Shown piece after piece: positions 48,204-58,734 of a stretch of 64,000 nt of DNA (the stretch's first letter is position 1; the number at the start of each line of letters is the position of its first letter). Below the pieces are notes generated by a model. That model did not search any database. It worked only from the letters and a program-made list of their open reading frames with translations, and was not told where the DNA came from. The stretch is from Lyophyllum atratum (Eukaryota; Basidiomycota; Agaricomycetes; Agaricales; Lyophyllaceae). A program made the translations under genes and the position numbers. The stretch lies in contig JACGCN010000005.1 in NCBI GenBank assembly GCA_014905825.1, positions 1,798,001 to 1,862,000 of the forward strand, in the 5' to 3' direction.

Positions 48204-48288
48204 CACTGTTGTAGTTGATCCTGTATATTGTTGTAACAAAAGAGAATGAAGGAGTGTATATGTATAGCTATGGTGGTATCTAAGTATC

Positions 48289-51135
48289 TCATGATGGTTT
48301 TGGACGGTCCGCTATACTGGGATGCACGTCGAACGCTTTGGTTTCTGTATCGTGGTCGTCGTCTGATTTGTCTTGATGTAGTCCATCAGTATCCTCTTCA
48401 CTCTCACCATGGCCTTCACCCTCTTCGCTTTCTTCTTCGTCTTCTTCGTCTTCTTCGTCTTCTTCATCCTCGTCTTCCTCGTCATCGTCATCCTCGTCAT
48501 CCTCGCTCTCGTCCTCCTCTTCGTCTTCTTCCTCCTCGACTTGCTCTGTATCTTCGTAGAACTTGTCCAAGTCTTTCCACGGCCCTTTCGACGCACCGCT
48601 GTTAGAGCCAGAGCCTACGGGAGTGGAGCCTCCACCTGGTGTCAGCACGATAGGTGATGCGACTCCCTTGATATGCTGCGGTGCCGATGACAGCGCGACA
48701 GGCGCAGGAGGAATTGGTTCATCCGTGTCACGCAGGGACGATTCGACGCCGCTTTCGAGCCAGTCGGGTAGCATTCCATCCATGCGCATCGACCTGCCAG
48801 TCACGATGCTCAAAGAGCCGATGAGATAATCCTCGTCTGTGAAATGTAACATTGAATTTTGAACTGGCTTGCAGGATACATAGAGCTTACCAGAGGTGGT
48901 CGGCTCATCTTCTATGACTCCGGCTTTCCCCTCGAACAATACCAATTTTACTTGCTCTCGCCTGAGAACCACGCCAGATCGTGGCTCCCGTTCAACGCCG
49001 TTCATCAATGAAGTTGGTGCGACACCAGCCAGGAGGGATGATACCATCCTTGCGCGGTCCCGCACATCGTAGTTCAGGTCGTACCGCGCAAGCGAGAATA
49101 CATATTGGCTGAGGAGCGTAAGCACATGGTCGTTAGGACTGAGCACGAAGAGCTTCGCAGCAAGCGTGATAATCTGAATTTTAACTAGGGGTTCCTAGAT
49201 AGGTCAAGTCAGCCTCCTTTGTCCCCAGAGCAGGTTTTGGAGATGCGTTACCTCTTGAGAGAAGCTCTTCGCTGCTTTCCGAAGCACATCTGGAGCCCAC
49301 TGAGCCACACCCTCCGGACCAGGCCCACGTTCCTCTGATGCTGAATACTGCCCGACGAGCCAGAACACACACGCCCGAGCCTGTGCATGGCGAATATCCT
49401 CGATTTTCCTCGCAAGATGCGAGATTATCGTTATAGGCGATTGAGAAGTACTGTCAGTGTCAAAGGGGTATGACGTAGCGAGTTGCATTTGGACAAGGTA
49501 CTTGAGAACTAGGACGGCACTGCTCACGACCGTGTCTATAGGGATATTAGAGTGTGAAAAGGGCGGCAGCGGGAGAAAGGCCTCACCATGACCACTTTTG
49601 ATCATAGCTATGAGCGCATTGAGGCATTGCTGAGTCGATTCAGGTATGAGGCGGGCACATCTCCCCATTCCGCGAATCGCATCTGAAACTACCACATCAT
49701 CCTGGTCATCCGCGTAATCCTGGGACGGAGAGGTGAGCTATGGTATAAACATGATGGGGAAACGTACAATGAGCTCTCGGAGGATAGCAGGATAATTGTC
49801 GACGGTAATGATGTTGAGAAGCAGTTTGATCTTGTCCTGTTTGACTTGCTGAAGGTCGTCGGTGCGGACGAGGAATCGTGGATAAAAAGGGGCGAATAGG
49901 TTCTGAGAGAAAAGAGTTATACAAAGATAAGAATGTACCCGAAATCAAGCTTACGGGTGCTGTGCTTGAGATGACATTGAGGTAAACCAGCACGACGCGC
50001 TCTACCTCTGCGGATGTAGTGAGCAATCTGAGAAGCGGATGTACTATCTTGGATAAGTAGGATGGAGGCCCTGCATAGAACAAAACACGCGCTGCTGCCA
50101 ACACGACCTGTGCCAAGGTCAATTTCATAGTGCCATTATAGGCAACATACGCACTGCTGGGTTCCTGCTTTGGAACAAAGGCTCCACTGATGTCAAGAGT
50201 AACTTTACATCGTTGTCGATTTCTTCGCTATCGTCTCTAATTATCGGCCTCGGGAGCATCGTCCGAGCATATCGAAGAAGCAAGTTCATAAGGTCAACTT
50301 GACCCCATTCGTCAACATCCAGTAGAATTTTGCAGAGACGTCGATACTGCTGGTGAAGCAGATCGAGGCGGGTAGGACAGATGGCTTCAAATGCAACCGC
50401 GACGCTGCCAATGGAGAGGGGAGAGCGATCATTGAGGAGGGTAGTGAGGATACCAATCAGAGCGGGTAAGTGGGAGCTGTCGAGCCTGTGGAGATCGTCA
50501 GCAAAACAAAGCGCAGCGGGCATGGATGACGTACTCGTAACATTTCGGTATAGCCAAAGCGGCGCCTTTCCTGACATACGGGCTTATGTCTGCAGCACAT
50601 TTCTTGATTGCTAGGACCACAAGGCTCCCGATCATGGGGACCTTGATTCCACTCAGTACCCGCAGTGCCATCGCGCGGATGAGGGGGTTGCTGTCCGTCA
50701 GGTCTTTCTGGAAGGTATTGATCGACAGGAGAGCAAGATCGGGCTCCTGTTCCGCATATCTCAGGAGATAAATGTACACGAGCTTGCGTATTTCGAGGTT
50801 TTGCGACGCGACATTCTTCACTACTTGGGCAAAATATTCGGACACGTTTCGCCCTTTGGATATGAACTAGATGAGTGTGTCATTCGGGCCCAGCGTATGT
50901 TAGCAAGGTGTAGACGCACTGCTATGAGCCTCTTCATTGCATCTAGCTTCTCCCTGTCGCTGTTGGAGTCGAGCTGGCGCCGAATATCTTTAGCCTTGTC
51001 ATCGCCGTCGAGATAGATGGTGTTGGAGGTACGGGGTATCGCGAGGTCCCTTGTATGCTCTGAAAATGACTCTTGCAGTCGCATTCCAAGGCGCGACGCA
51101 TTTTCGGTGATTGAGTTCAAGTATTGCCCTGACAT
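48289..51135 (-). CDS. apl6: AP-3 adaptor complex beta subunit
   Basis: Minus strand, ATG at 51135 ([17 protein letters not shown]), stop at 48289. The N-terminal trunk is an adaptin repeat solenoid: [96 protein letters not shown]. These are classic beta-adaptin phrases. Further exons carry the trunk (49204-50577), then [19 protein letters not shown] sequence in the last exon. The C-terminal part is a Ser/Gly stretch followed by a very acidic hinge (about 50 Glu/Asp), as in AP-3 beta. There is no clear ear domain after the hinge, as in several fungal AP-3 beta subunits. AP-3 carries cargo from the Golgi to the vacuole. Confidence 0.88.
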
Positions 51136-51243
51136 CGAGGACAGGTTCAAGGCTCGTTCAAACAGATGATGGCCTTGCTTATAAACATCCTACAACATCG
51201 CGTGTAATAAATATGGAAATGCACAGCCGCATGGCTGGTTTAT

Positions 51244-52940
51244 TCATTTGCTTCCATTACACAGTGACTGTGCCGACGTGATGGTCTCCTGCATGCCTTG
51301 CAGCATGCATTGTACTAACGCACTATGGTCACCTCCGTATGCCTGAAAATGTTTACCATGAGCTATTTGTCGAATCGTAAGAAAGTGCTCGAGTTGCTCG
51401 GATTGTGTACCTTGGTGATCGCGCCATAATAATCTACACGCTGAGTCAATGTGACCGAGATGGGGGGATAGCCGTATTTCACGAGTGGGATAGATGCAAT
51501 TAGTCGCACCAAGCGTCCGTTCCCATCCTGATGTGAAGGAGGAGGAATAGTTGATAGCACCCAAGTTCAGCCAAAAGGGTACTAGGTAGGTAAATTTATC
51601 GCATACCTCGAACGGATGACATCTGACGAGTACAAGATGCATCCAGCTGGCGGTTGCAAAGGGGTTTCGCCATGACTTGATCCATTGCTGAAATGCCAAG
51701 TCCCGGTAATGAAGTTCAGGTCAAAAGCGGGATGTACTCAGCGTTTATTCTCACCTTGGCCATTCTGCAGATGTATTCGACCTCTGCATCGACCTCCGGG
51801 AAGGGGCAACACTCTATCATGTAAGTCCCAGCTACAGCCACAGTCTTCTTTGTCTCTGTGCGCGTCTTCCCAGCCGGGGTGTAGTGCAAGTCACTAAATC
51901 GACAATTCTTCATGAGGGATGCATGGATGCGGCGAATTTCAGCTTTGTCAAGCCCCTCCAAGTCGGTAATAAGCTTCTCCAGTAACTTGTATGTCTTGCC
52001 ACGACGTCCGCGGTCAGAACTAATTAGTGATCACAACTCCGTAGATAGTTGGAGATACAAACCGCCAATGTATCATTCAAGATGCTCTTAATCTGCCTCG
52101 GGTCTTTGAGGGCGCTTGATGGAAGACATCCCACTGTTCCCTCGGAGATGCCACGCCGAACTAAGTCTTGTGCTGACTGGATAACGCGAGTGGGATGAGG
52201 AGAGGAGCATTTATCATTGAAAATAGACACACCACTTCCGTAAGAAGAAAAACACCCTCGACTTGATTAGACTCGATGGCAAGCTTCCTCAGGTAGGCGG
52301 CAAAAAAACTTGACCCCACTGTATTCAATGCTCTCCATTGATCTTTGAGTTCTTGGAAACCAAGAGGAAGTTGCGGCAGGTTGGTGGGAAACTTATGCTG
52401 TCTCGTCGGCTTCCAAGTCTGATAGAAAAGACCTATTAGAAAACAGCAGTTAGCGCGAGCCACATCTTGAACAAGTAGAAATCAGCGTTACTTTGTCGCG
52501 ACTGTGCCAAAGCTTTGTTAGCTTGGTCGTCTACCTGGGGAGCGTATTTTTCAATAAGAGCTTCCAAGCCGTTATCAACGATCCCCATCTTGGACAAGAT
52601 ATCCCGGGCCTGGTGCGTTTCGTGGCTTGTTGAGTTGAACGATGAAGACAACAATCCTTTGTCACCTTGCAATAGAGATCAAGGGCGACTGACGCAGACC
52701 CAAGCAAGACAAACAAGTCTGCCAATCGTACAAAAAGAAATGGGTATAAATCGGAATAACGCTCCACCATTTCCTCGTATAACAGGACCGTGGACTGGAG
52801 ATCGAGGGTAGTGGCCAGCGCCAACCTGTCGCGGTCCTCGGGAGAAATGGCGCTGGGTATTTCCTGCAAGGGCCATGGGTAACAGAGCGCAAAAACGCGA
52901 GACTGAACAGCACCTGTAGGGCCAGTGAATCGTAGGACAT
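51244..52940 (-). CDS. Fic-domain protein AMPylator (FICD-like)
   Basis: Minus strand with several exons; stop at 51244. I prefer ATG 52940 (MSYDSLALQ, then a short intron to EIPSAISPEDRDRL); an ATG at 52986 is an alternative. The N-terminal part (LFVRLADLFVLLG..) is helical. Next is AIESNQVEGVFLLTE, whose SNQVEG fits the [S/T]xxxE[G/N] inhibitory motif of Fic proteins. Then QDLVRRGISEGTVG, EIRRIHASLMKNCRF, and the catalytic motif HPFEDGNGR, assembled across an intron (HPFE / DGNGR). C-terminal exons give VDYYGAITK and AYGGDHSALVQ. His and the GNGR loop are intact, so an active AMPylase that is normally self-inhibited is likely. Fic enzymes transfer AMP to Thr/Tyr/Ser of client proteins (BiP in animals). 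Substrate here unknown. No membrane anchor is visible. Confidence 0.85.
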
Positions 52941-53086
52941 GGTAATTGTGGAGCAGGTTCAAGCGCGGGCCGCAACTACCGAACATAGAACAGCATGTTG
53001 GTAATGTTTGGTACTGTCAGTGTCCGAACGGTGCCTAAGTAGTGGTGCAGCGGCCATGCCTGTGGAGTAAGTAGTTGCCAGTGATA

Positions 53087-53104
53087 TATCGATAGCTATC
53101 GATA
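53087..53104. repeat. Perfect 18-bp palindrome with GATA/ATCGAT core
   Basis: tatcgatagctatcgata equals its own reverse complement. It lies roughly 150 bp upstream of the Fic start and could be a dimeric factor site. Confidence 0.6.
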
Positions 53105-53210
53105 GCAGAGCCGAGTTGACGACAACTGTGGGCTCGCTTGCCTCCCGTCTATCGATCGAGCCGAACTGGACAGCCTGGAACGGACCAGCCAGAAGCCGAA
53201 TTTACCATCG

Positions 53211-53405
53211 ATGTCACTTCGCCCTGAGTTTACCTCAAGTTTACCTTTTCGATGGGCCTATCAATATGTATTTACCCTGCTGGAATGGCTGGAAAATCGA
53301 GATAGAGCAGCCTACAAGTTGATTCGCAACAGGCATCAGCTTGTGTCCGGAATTAATCATATTCCAATAGAAGTAGTACGATACCTACTGGATAGATCGC
53401 AGTAA
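53211..53405 (+). CDS. Small open frame, 64 codons, unassigned
   Basis: ATG at 53211, stop at 53405, on the strand opposite both flanking genes. It reads MSLRPEFTSSLPFRWAYQY then TLLEWLENRDRAAYKLIRNRH and an amphipathic end. The aromatic and charged composition looks protein-like, but no family is recognised and it may be chance. Confidence 0.15.
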   Translation: MSLRPEFTSSLPFRWAYQYVFTLLEWLENRDRAAYKLIRNRHQLVSGINHIPIEVVRYLLDRSQ

Positions 53406-53439
53406 ATGTGTCTAACGAGCGCAGCGAACTAAACCTGAA

Positions 53440-55208
53440 TCACGCCTCTACTGCATTGTCTAGAAGTTCCTTTCTGGCATCGGACTCATATCCTTCAACT
53501 TTTATGTCGTTCAATCCAAGTTCCTCGTTCTGCTCGAAAGTACGCTCGTATGTCTCTGTAGTCATGTTGGGGTCAGGGTCAGGAGCATATAGGTTCTGCA
53601 TGTAGGAGTTCGCAAGGGGGTCATCGATGATAACGGTGAACGGCCTTTCGGCGTTCTTCACCTGTGAGATGCGATATCAGTTGTCTGAAGGAGCAATTTA
53701 GATACATACATATCTCACCTCTTTCAGATTCTTCAAGAAGGTCTCGAAGTCAACTTTATCGCTCGCATTTGATGCGTCGCCCTGGGCGAATACTTTGTCC
53801 GAGAGTTCCTCGTAAACTTGGTTAAGGATACCCTCGAGTGTTGTGAAGCGACCACCGAGGGTTCCGTGCTGCAGCACGAGATCAATCTCAGGGATGCTCA
53901 GACCGGCCGTCTCACTCTGCGCAAAGGGTTATTATTCGAGCATAGGCAAATGAAAAATGGGAATACCTTGAGGATATCACGGCTCAAATCGTCGCGATCC
54001 TCGACTTTCAGAGTAATCCTCTTCCCCTGCTCAGATATCGCGGACCCTGACTTGACTTCGTTGTCACGATAACCACACCGATCGCAATTAGTGGACATAA
54101 TCAGGATATCCTACATTCCAGAATTCAGTGTCAATGACATCAATACAAGTTGAAATATCGTACCTTGAAATAAGGAATGGTGACTTTCTTCATCATCGTA
54201 TCTAACGGATGTCCACAGCTCGAGCAGTGCCCATGGAATACGAAAACCTCGTCGTCCGTTATCGCGTCTGTGGTAACCTCATCTCCTTCCTTCAGTGTCT
54301 GCAGTTCCTGTGGCGCCGCAGACGCGTCGTCGGCGGACACCAACCCAAGCGTGACGTTCTGTTCCAAGGTTCGGCGGTATTGCCGCATATTCCACTTCGG
54401 ATCTGCCATGCTTCCGATAAACTCAATCCACGAGTTTCCAGCGGGATCGTCCAGTTTAACGGTAAATGTTGGCATTGGGGCAACCTTTTCTGCCGCCGTC
54501 ACGAGCTCCCCAGTTTTCTCGATGTCGCCTGATGCCTCATCATCGTCTTCATCCCCAATAATGGCCTTCAGCTTCTCTATCAGGATTTGGATTGAGAGGT
54601 AACCCTCCGGGTCCTGGATTCGCCGCAACGGTTGATCCATGCTAAGATCTGAGTAGACATCGCGTATGAGACCTTCGACGGTCGTCAATTGCCCTCGAGA
54701 CGTCGGTGGAAGGGTTAGCTCAAGTTCCGGAATCATGATCTCGCAACTTGGGGAGCGAACGATTTGACGGTCGAGATCCGATCGCGCGAGTATACGAGCA
54801 GTGTAGAGCGTTCCCTCAACTGCTTCCATTAGACAGACCATTGGAGGAAAGGCAGAATTTTGTACCTTGAATGGTACTAGCTGCTTGGATCTCGTTATTC
54901 GTAGTCCCACAGTGCTCGCAACGGAAGGACATGACGATCACTTCGCGGAAGTATGGGATGGAGGTTAGCATCAATCGGGTGACGCCCTACTAGGATCATT
55001 CAGAGGCGATGGAGTATTTAAGCAAGATTATGCTGACCTGTTCCCGGCAGCTCATACATAGAGATTCGACCTCCTGAACTACTTTATCTTCGACTTCATC
55101 CGTCAGGTCGTTGGAGGTGCTCGTTGGGGTCTCGTTGACATCGAGCGTCTCGTCGGTCTTTATTGCGAGGGAACCGATGTCAGGAAATAGATTCTCGCTT
55201 TGCGACAT
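53440..55208 (-). CDS. zpr1: Zinc finger protein ZPR1
   Basis: Minus strand, ATG at 55208 ([15 protein letters not shown]), stop at 53440. The ZPR1 two-finger layout is clear. Finger 1 begins [10 protein letters not shown] and continues across an intron to [15 protein letters not shown] beta domain follows: [55 protein letters not shown]. Finger 2 is [33 protein letters not shown]. The second beta domain has [36 protein letters not shown] and the [11 protein letters not shown] tail. ZPR1 is a chaperone for elongation factor eEF1A in eukaryotes. Both Cys4 sets are intact. Acidic stretches ([10 protein letters not shown]) lie in the inter-domain loop. Confidence 0.93.
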
Positions 55209-56329
55209 CGTGTGTAGTTTGAACGAGAGGAGAGCAGGACGTGTTTTTGCGTAGTGGTGATAAATTGTTCTGGACAGTTCTTATCTTATCGGGCGAATGT
55301 CAAGGATAATAACATCTATTCTAAACATGTCACAACTAATCCTGCACAGCGTGTGTGGATTGCTACAGCGCCCTCCTCAAGCCTCTACGCTCGATGCCCG
55401 CACCTGATAAGTTTGTAAGTCGATTACTCGGGGTCACAGTTTCTCCCAAAATTGCACAGTTTTCTAAATGAGCTAGAAGGCGATCGTATTAAGCAGCTCG
55501 ATATCTTGAAGACAACTTGAAGAATTGAATTCGAACACCAGTATGCTGGTCAGTACAATAACTCTGGTAGGGCCGGCAAGCGGCAAAGCCCGCTACCTGA
55601 TGTGGATCCTTCGGCTCATCAACAAATGTCGTGAACGTTGTCTTCAGAACGAAATGCATTGGAGTGTTGATGCTACTACTAAGTAAGGGTAAGACCAAGT
55701 AGGTGATATCTATCTAGACTCGGAGGGTGGCTTGGGGAAAGCAATGCGGAAAACAGGTCGTGGTACTGGAGCATGGGCAGCTGCGAAGGTGAACGAGAGA
55801 GACTTCGAGTGAGGTTGATGATCGATTTCAACGTTGGCGAGAGTCCCAGCGATGTAGAAGGCCATGACGAGCAAAACGACGGGGTAAAGGAGAGACAAGG
55901 AATCTGAAGAGGGTCGAAACTTGAAAGGCGAGTACAGAGGGGCAAAGTGGGCGCACTGCCGGTTCCCGAAATCCTGATCGAGGAATAGGTTCCCACCATC
56001 AGATCTGGCAATCTACAGCCAAAAATCGATTTTGAAACGCCTACAAGACCCACTACCTGAAGGTAGCGGGAATTGACCGGTGGGCCTTCATTCTCCGGCC
56101 TAGGATGGCTACTAGGTACGTACCCGGAGCAATTTCGAATGTCAAAAGCTGACGTGTGGGGCATTGTAAGTATAGTGTTGCGCTCCGATCGGACTCCCCC
56201 TTAAGCATAGCCTTGAATTGAACCGCAGGTCACTTCATTTGGCGCAGCTCTAGGACTCTTGGACTCTTGGCGCAGCTCTAGGAATCTATAGCTCTAGGAA
56301 TCCAATGCATTCCATCGAATTCCCTCTCT
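55209..56329. other. Intergenic region with short repeats
   Basis: About 1.1 kb between the ZPR1 start and the membrane protein gene. The minus frame 55679-56164 is not recognised. A short direct repeat lies at 56241-56301. The two divergent promoters should be here. Confidence 0.5.
56241..56301. repeat. Short direct repeats before the membrane protein gene
   Basis: The 15-mer ggcgcagctctagga occurs at 56241-56255 and 56269-56283, and a partial copy (agctctaggaatcc) follows near 56290. Confidence 0.8.
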
Positions 56330-58171
56330 ATGACTTCTGTGTTACTCGCCCTTTGGTACGCGGCGCAGGGTGCATACGCGTTACCCCTCCCACCATTTGT
56401 TAAAATCGACGGCCCTTCGCCATGCAACGACTTGGAAGTGTGCAGAAGCATTTCCGATATCGTATGGAGCTGTCTGGGAACAATTTTAGCCTGCACTTGG
56501 GTCGCTATTCATCCTAATATCGCCGCTCCTTCTGAGAACTTTATGGCACGACGAGCCAAAATATTCGTTGTCGCCTTGATCGCGCCCGAGCTCATAGTCT
56601 TATGGGCGTTTCGTCAGCGATTGGCCGCCCGTAGATTGACCAGAAAATTTAAAGGTTCGCTGTCTTTCAGTACAGATTTCGTGCAACTGATCACACTGGC
56701 TTTCAGAATTCGGATGGACTACGACACACAGCTTTTTTGCCCTCATGGGAGGGTTCACAGTTTCTACCGATACTCAGCCACTCTCTACCCTGGATCCCGA
56801 CGCTCTGGAGCCATACTTACGCAACCACGATATTGACGTCACGGAGGAAGAAATTTGGGACAAGAGCAAAGGAGACGCATTGGCCAAGTCCCTTGTTGTA
56901 CTCCAGGTGGTATGGTTTATACTCCAACTCCTGGCTCGGGCTATTGAAAACTTCCCATCGCGGAGCTTGAACTCGTCACTCTCGGCTTTGCCATCCTAAA
57001 TCTCGTGGTTCATTTTTGTTGGTGGAACAAGCCCCTCGACGTCAGGTGTCCCGTTAAAGTCCAAGTTGGTTCCACGAATCCTCTTGCGAGCATGTCACTG
57101 CTTTATCTTTCCGGTCTGGAGGGGATCCCTGGCTCTATTCATTTGAACGACACCAAGTCCCATGCCTCCGTTATCCAATTCACCCCAATTGACCACGTAG
57201 AAACAGGGAAGGGCAACAAAATCGTGGAAATTCCTGAAGGCATAGATGAATCCATACCATGCTCCTCCATCGTATCAATCAGCGACTCTGGAAATAGTAG
57301 TAAAGACAATGACACCGACTCTGGCATCGCTCCAGCCATCTCAAACTCTCTCCAGACCATGAAACCAGCCCCAAATAGGGATGGTGGTGGGAGCCATCTC
57401 GATTCCGTAGATTCCATTGGCTTCCACCACACAACTATTTCACCAAACATAAATCTCGGTGTATCAGGAAATGGCGGCGGCCAGATCGAAGGTGTCATTC
57501 GGACAGGTGTGCTCGATTACTGCCCTCTGGTCCGCAGAATTCGTAGGAGAGACCGTGCTCTTCGTGACCTGCCCATCCTCAATGTCCCCGCTGCGAAACA
57601 GCATATCAAAACGGGACAACCAAGCCGCATTTCTATTCACGGGGGCATTTTTTCTCGGTTGTCCACGTGGATGAAGGCCATTCTTGTTTTGAAATCCGTC
57701 CCCGAGATGATTCTCCTTGAATTCGTGCGATTAGTAAAATTAAGCGGGGATTCAGAGGATGGACCCTCACATGGTGTTCCATCTGCGTATTACCATGGAC
57801 GCCTATATGATAAGGAGCAACTTGCCGCCTATGTCCTTGCGACTGGGACTGCGACCATTTTTGGGGCTATCCACTGTATAGCATGGTCCTTCCAGTTTCC
57901 ATCCGATGGCGAGAAAGTCCCCTGGCGCCTCTCATCACTCGCCATGACATTCTTCCCAATTTTTGGCAGCGTTATATGTCGTTTTGAATCCTTCTTCATG
58001 CGACGCGGCCGCGTTGCTCGCTCGTTATACTCTTTTCTCTTCTGGACCAGCATTATTTCATATATGTCTGCACGGCTTACATTGCTGGTCCAAATGCTTT
58101 TGCTTCTAAGAGCACCTGATGCAGGCATTTATCGGGCTGTTCGTTGGACGACATTCATTCCTCACTTCTAG
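56330..58171 (+). CDS. Agaricomycete multi-pass membrane protein with an apparent frameshift
   Basis: ATG at 56330; exon 1 to 56654; intron 56655-56706; exon 2 from 56707 to the stop at 58171. The N-terminus starts as a signal-like helix. Next comes VWSCLGTILACTWVAIHPNI, a segment I know from a large Agaricomycete family, then ELIVLWAFRQRLAARR, GWTTTHSFFALMGGF and VVLQVVWFILQLLARAIEN. At about 56950 the frame moves: ENF in the first frame is followed by IAELELVTLGFAILNLVVHFCWWNKP in another frame, although the family reads these as continuous. A single missing base near 56950 explains this. The C-terminal part has an extracellular/cytosolic loop rich in Ser, then helices ending FIPHF. Family function is unknown. 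An intron 56909-56966 would also restore frame but would remove conserved membrane sequence. Confidence 0.65.
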
Positions 58172-58734
58172 TTACCTCCACATAAATATGGTGCCCAGCA
58201 CGGTGTAAAGATAATCGCGAGTAGTATTCCAAACTTGTCACAACGAAATCCAGCGTCATGTAATTCTGTGTATTGATATATCACTGACGGTGTCGATTAC
58301 AATAGCGTGATTGAACCAAGGAAACATAAGTAGGGGACACGAGTCAGAATGACAGGTATTCGTCCCCTCTTCAGCGGCATACACTGCCTTCGCTACAAAG
58401 GGAAAACCAGAGAACACGACCAAAGTAGATGAATTGACCTGTCGGAACAAGGTCAATGGCATTCCGTCCAGCGATGGAGTTTTGAGCATAGTCTTCATTT
58501 GAAAAACCTCAGAGCCACCAGCCTGTAGATGCATGTTTCTGAGCCATGTCGGCGGGGACCTGAGGAAACCAATTTATACGAGGAGGGAAGGGCCGATTGA
58601 CAGGTTGAATTGAGTCCGAGTCGGCCGCGTGGTAGTTGACCTAACGCTAGGGTTACAAATATCGGCAAATTGACGCTGGCTGGTTGTGTCCCTCGTCGAG
58701 CAATTCTTCAGACTAGCGGTGATCCACGTAGATC
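58172..58734. other. Intergenic region
   Basis: About 560 bp, no gene recognised. It should hold the transcription factor promoter. Confidence 0.5.

Larger units (their letters stand above)
52941..53439. other. Fic upstream region and ZPR1 3-prime flank
   Basis: About 500 bp. It contains a perfect 18-bp palindrome (53087-53104) and a small plus-strand open frame of unknown worth (53211-53405). The Fic promoter lies here. Confidence 0.5.

Noticed and set aside
48246..48829. Plus-strand frames rich in Leu/Arg/Phe
   Set aside because: They are the antisense reading of the acidic AP-3 hinge.
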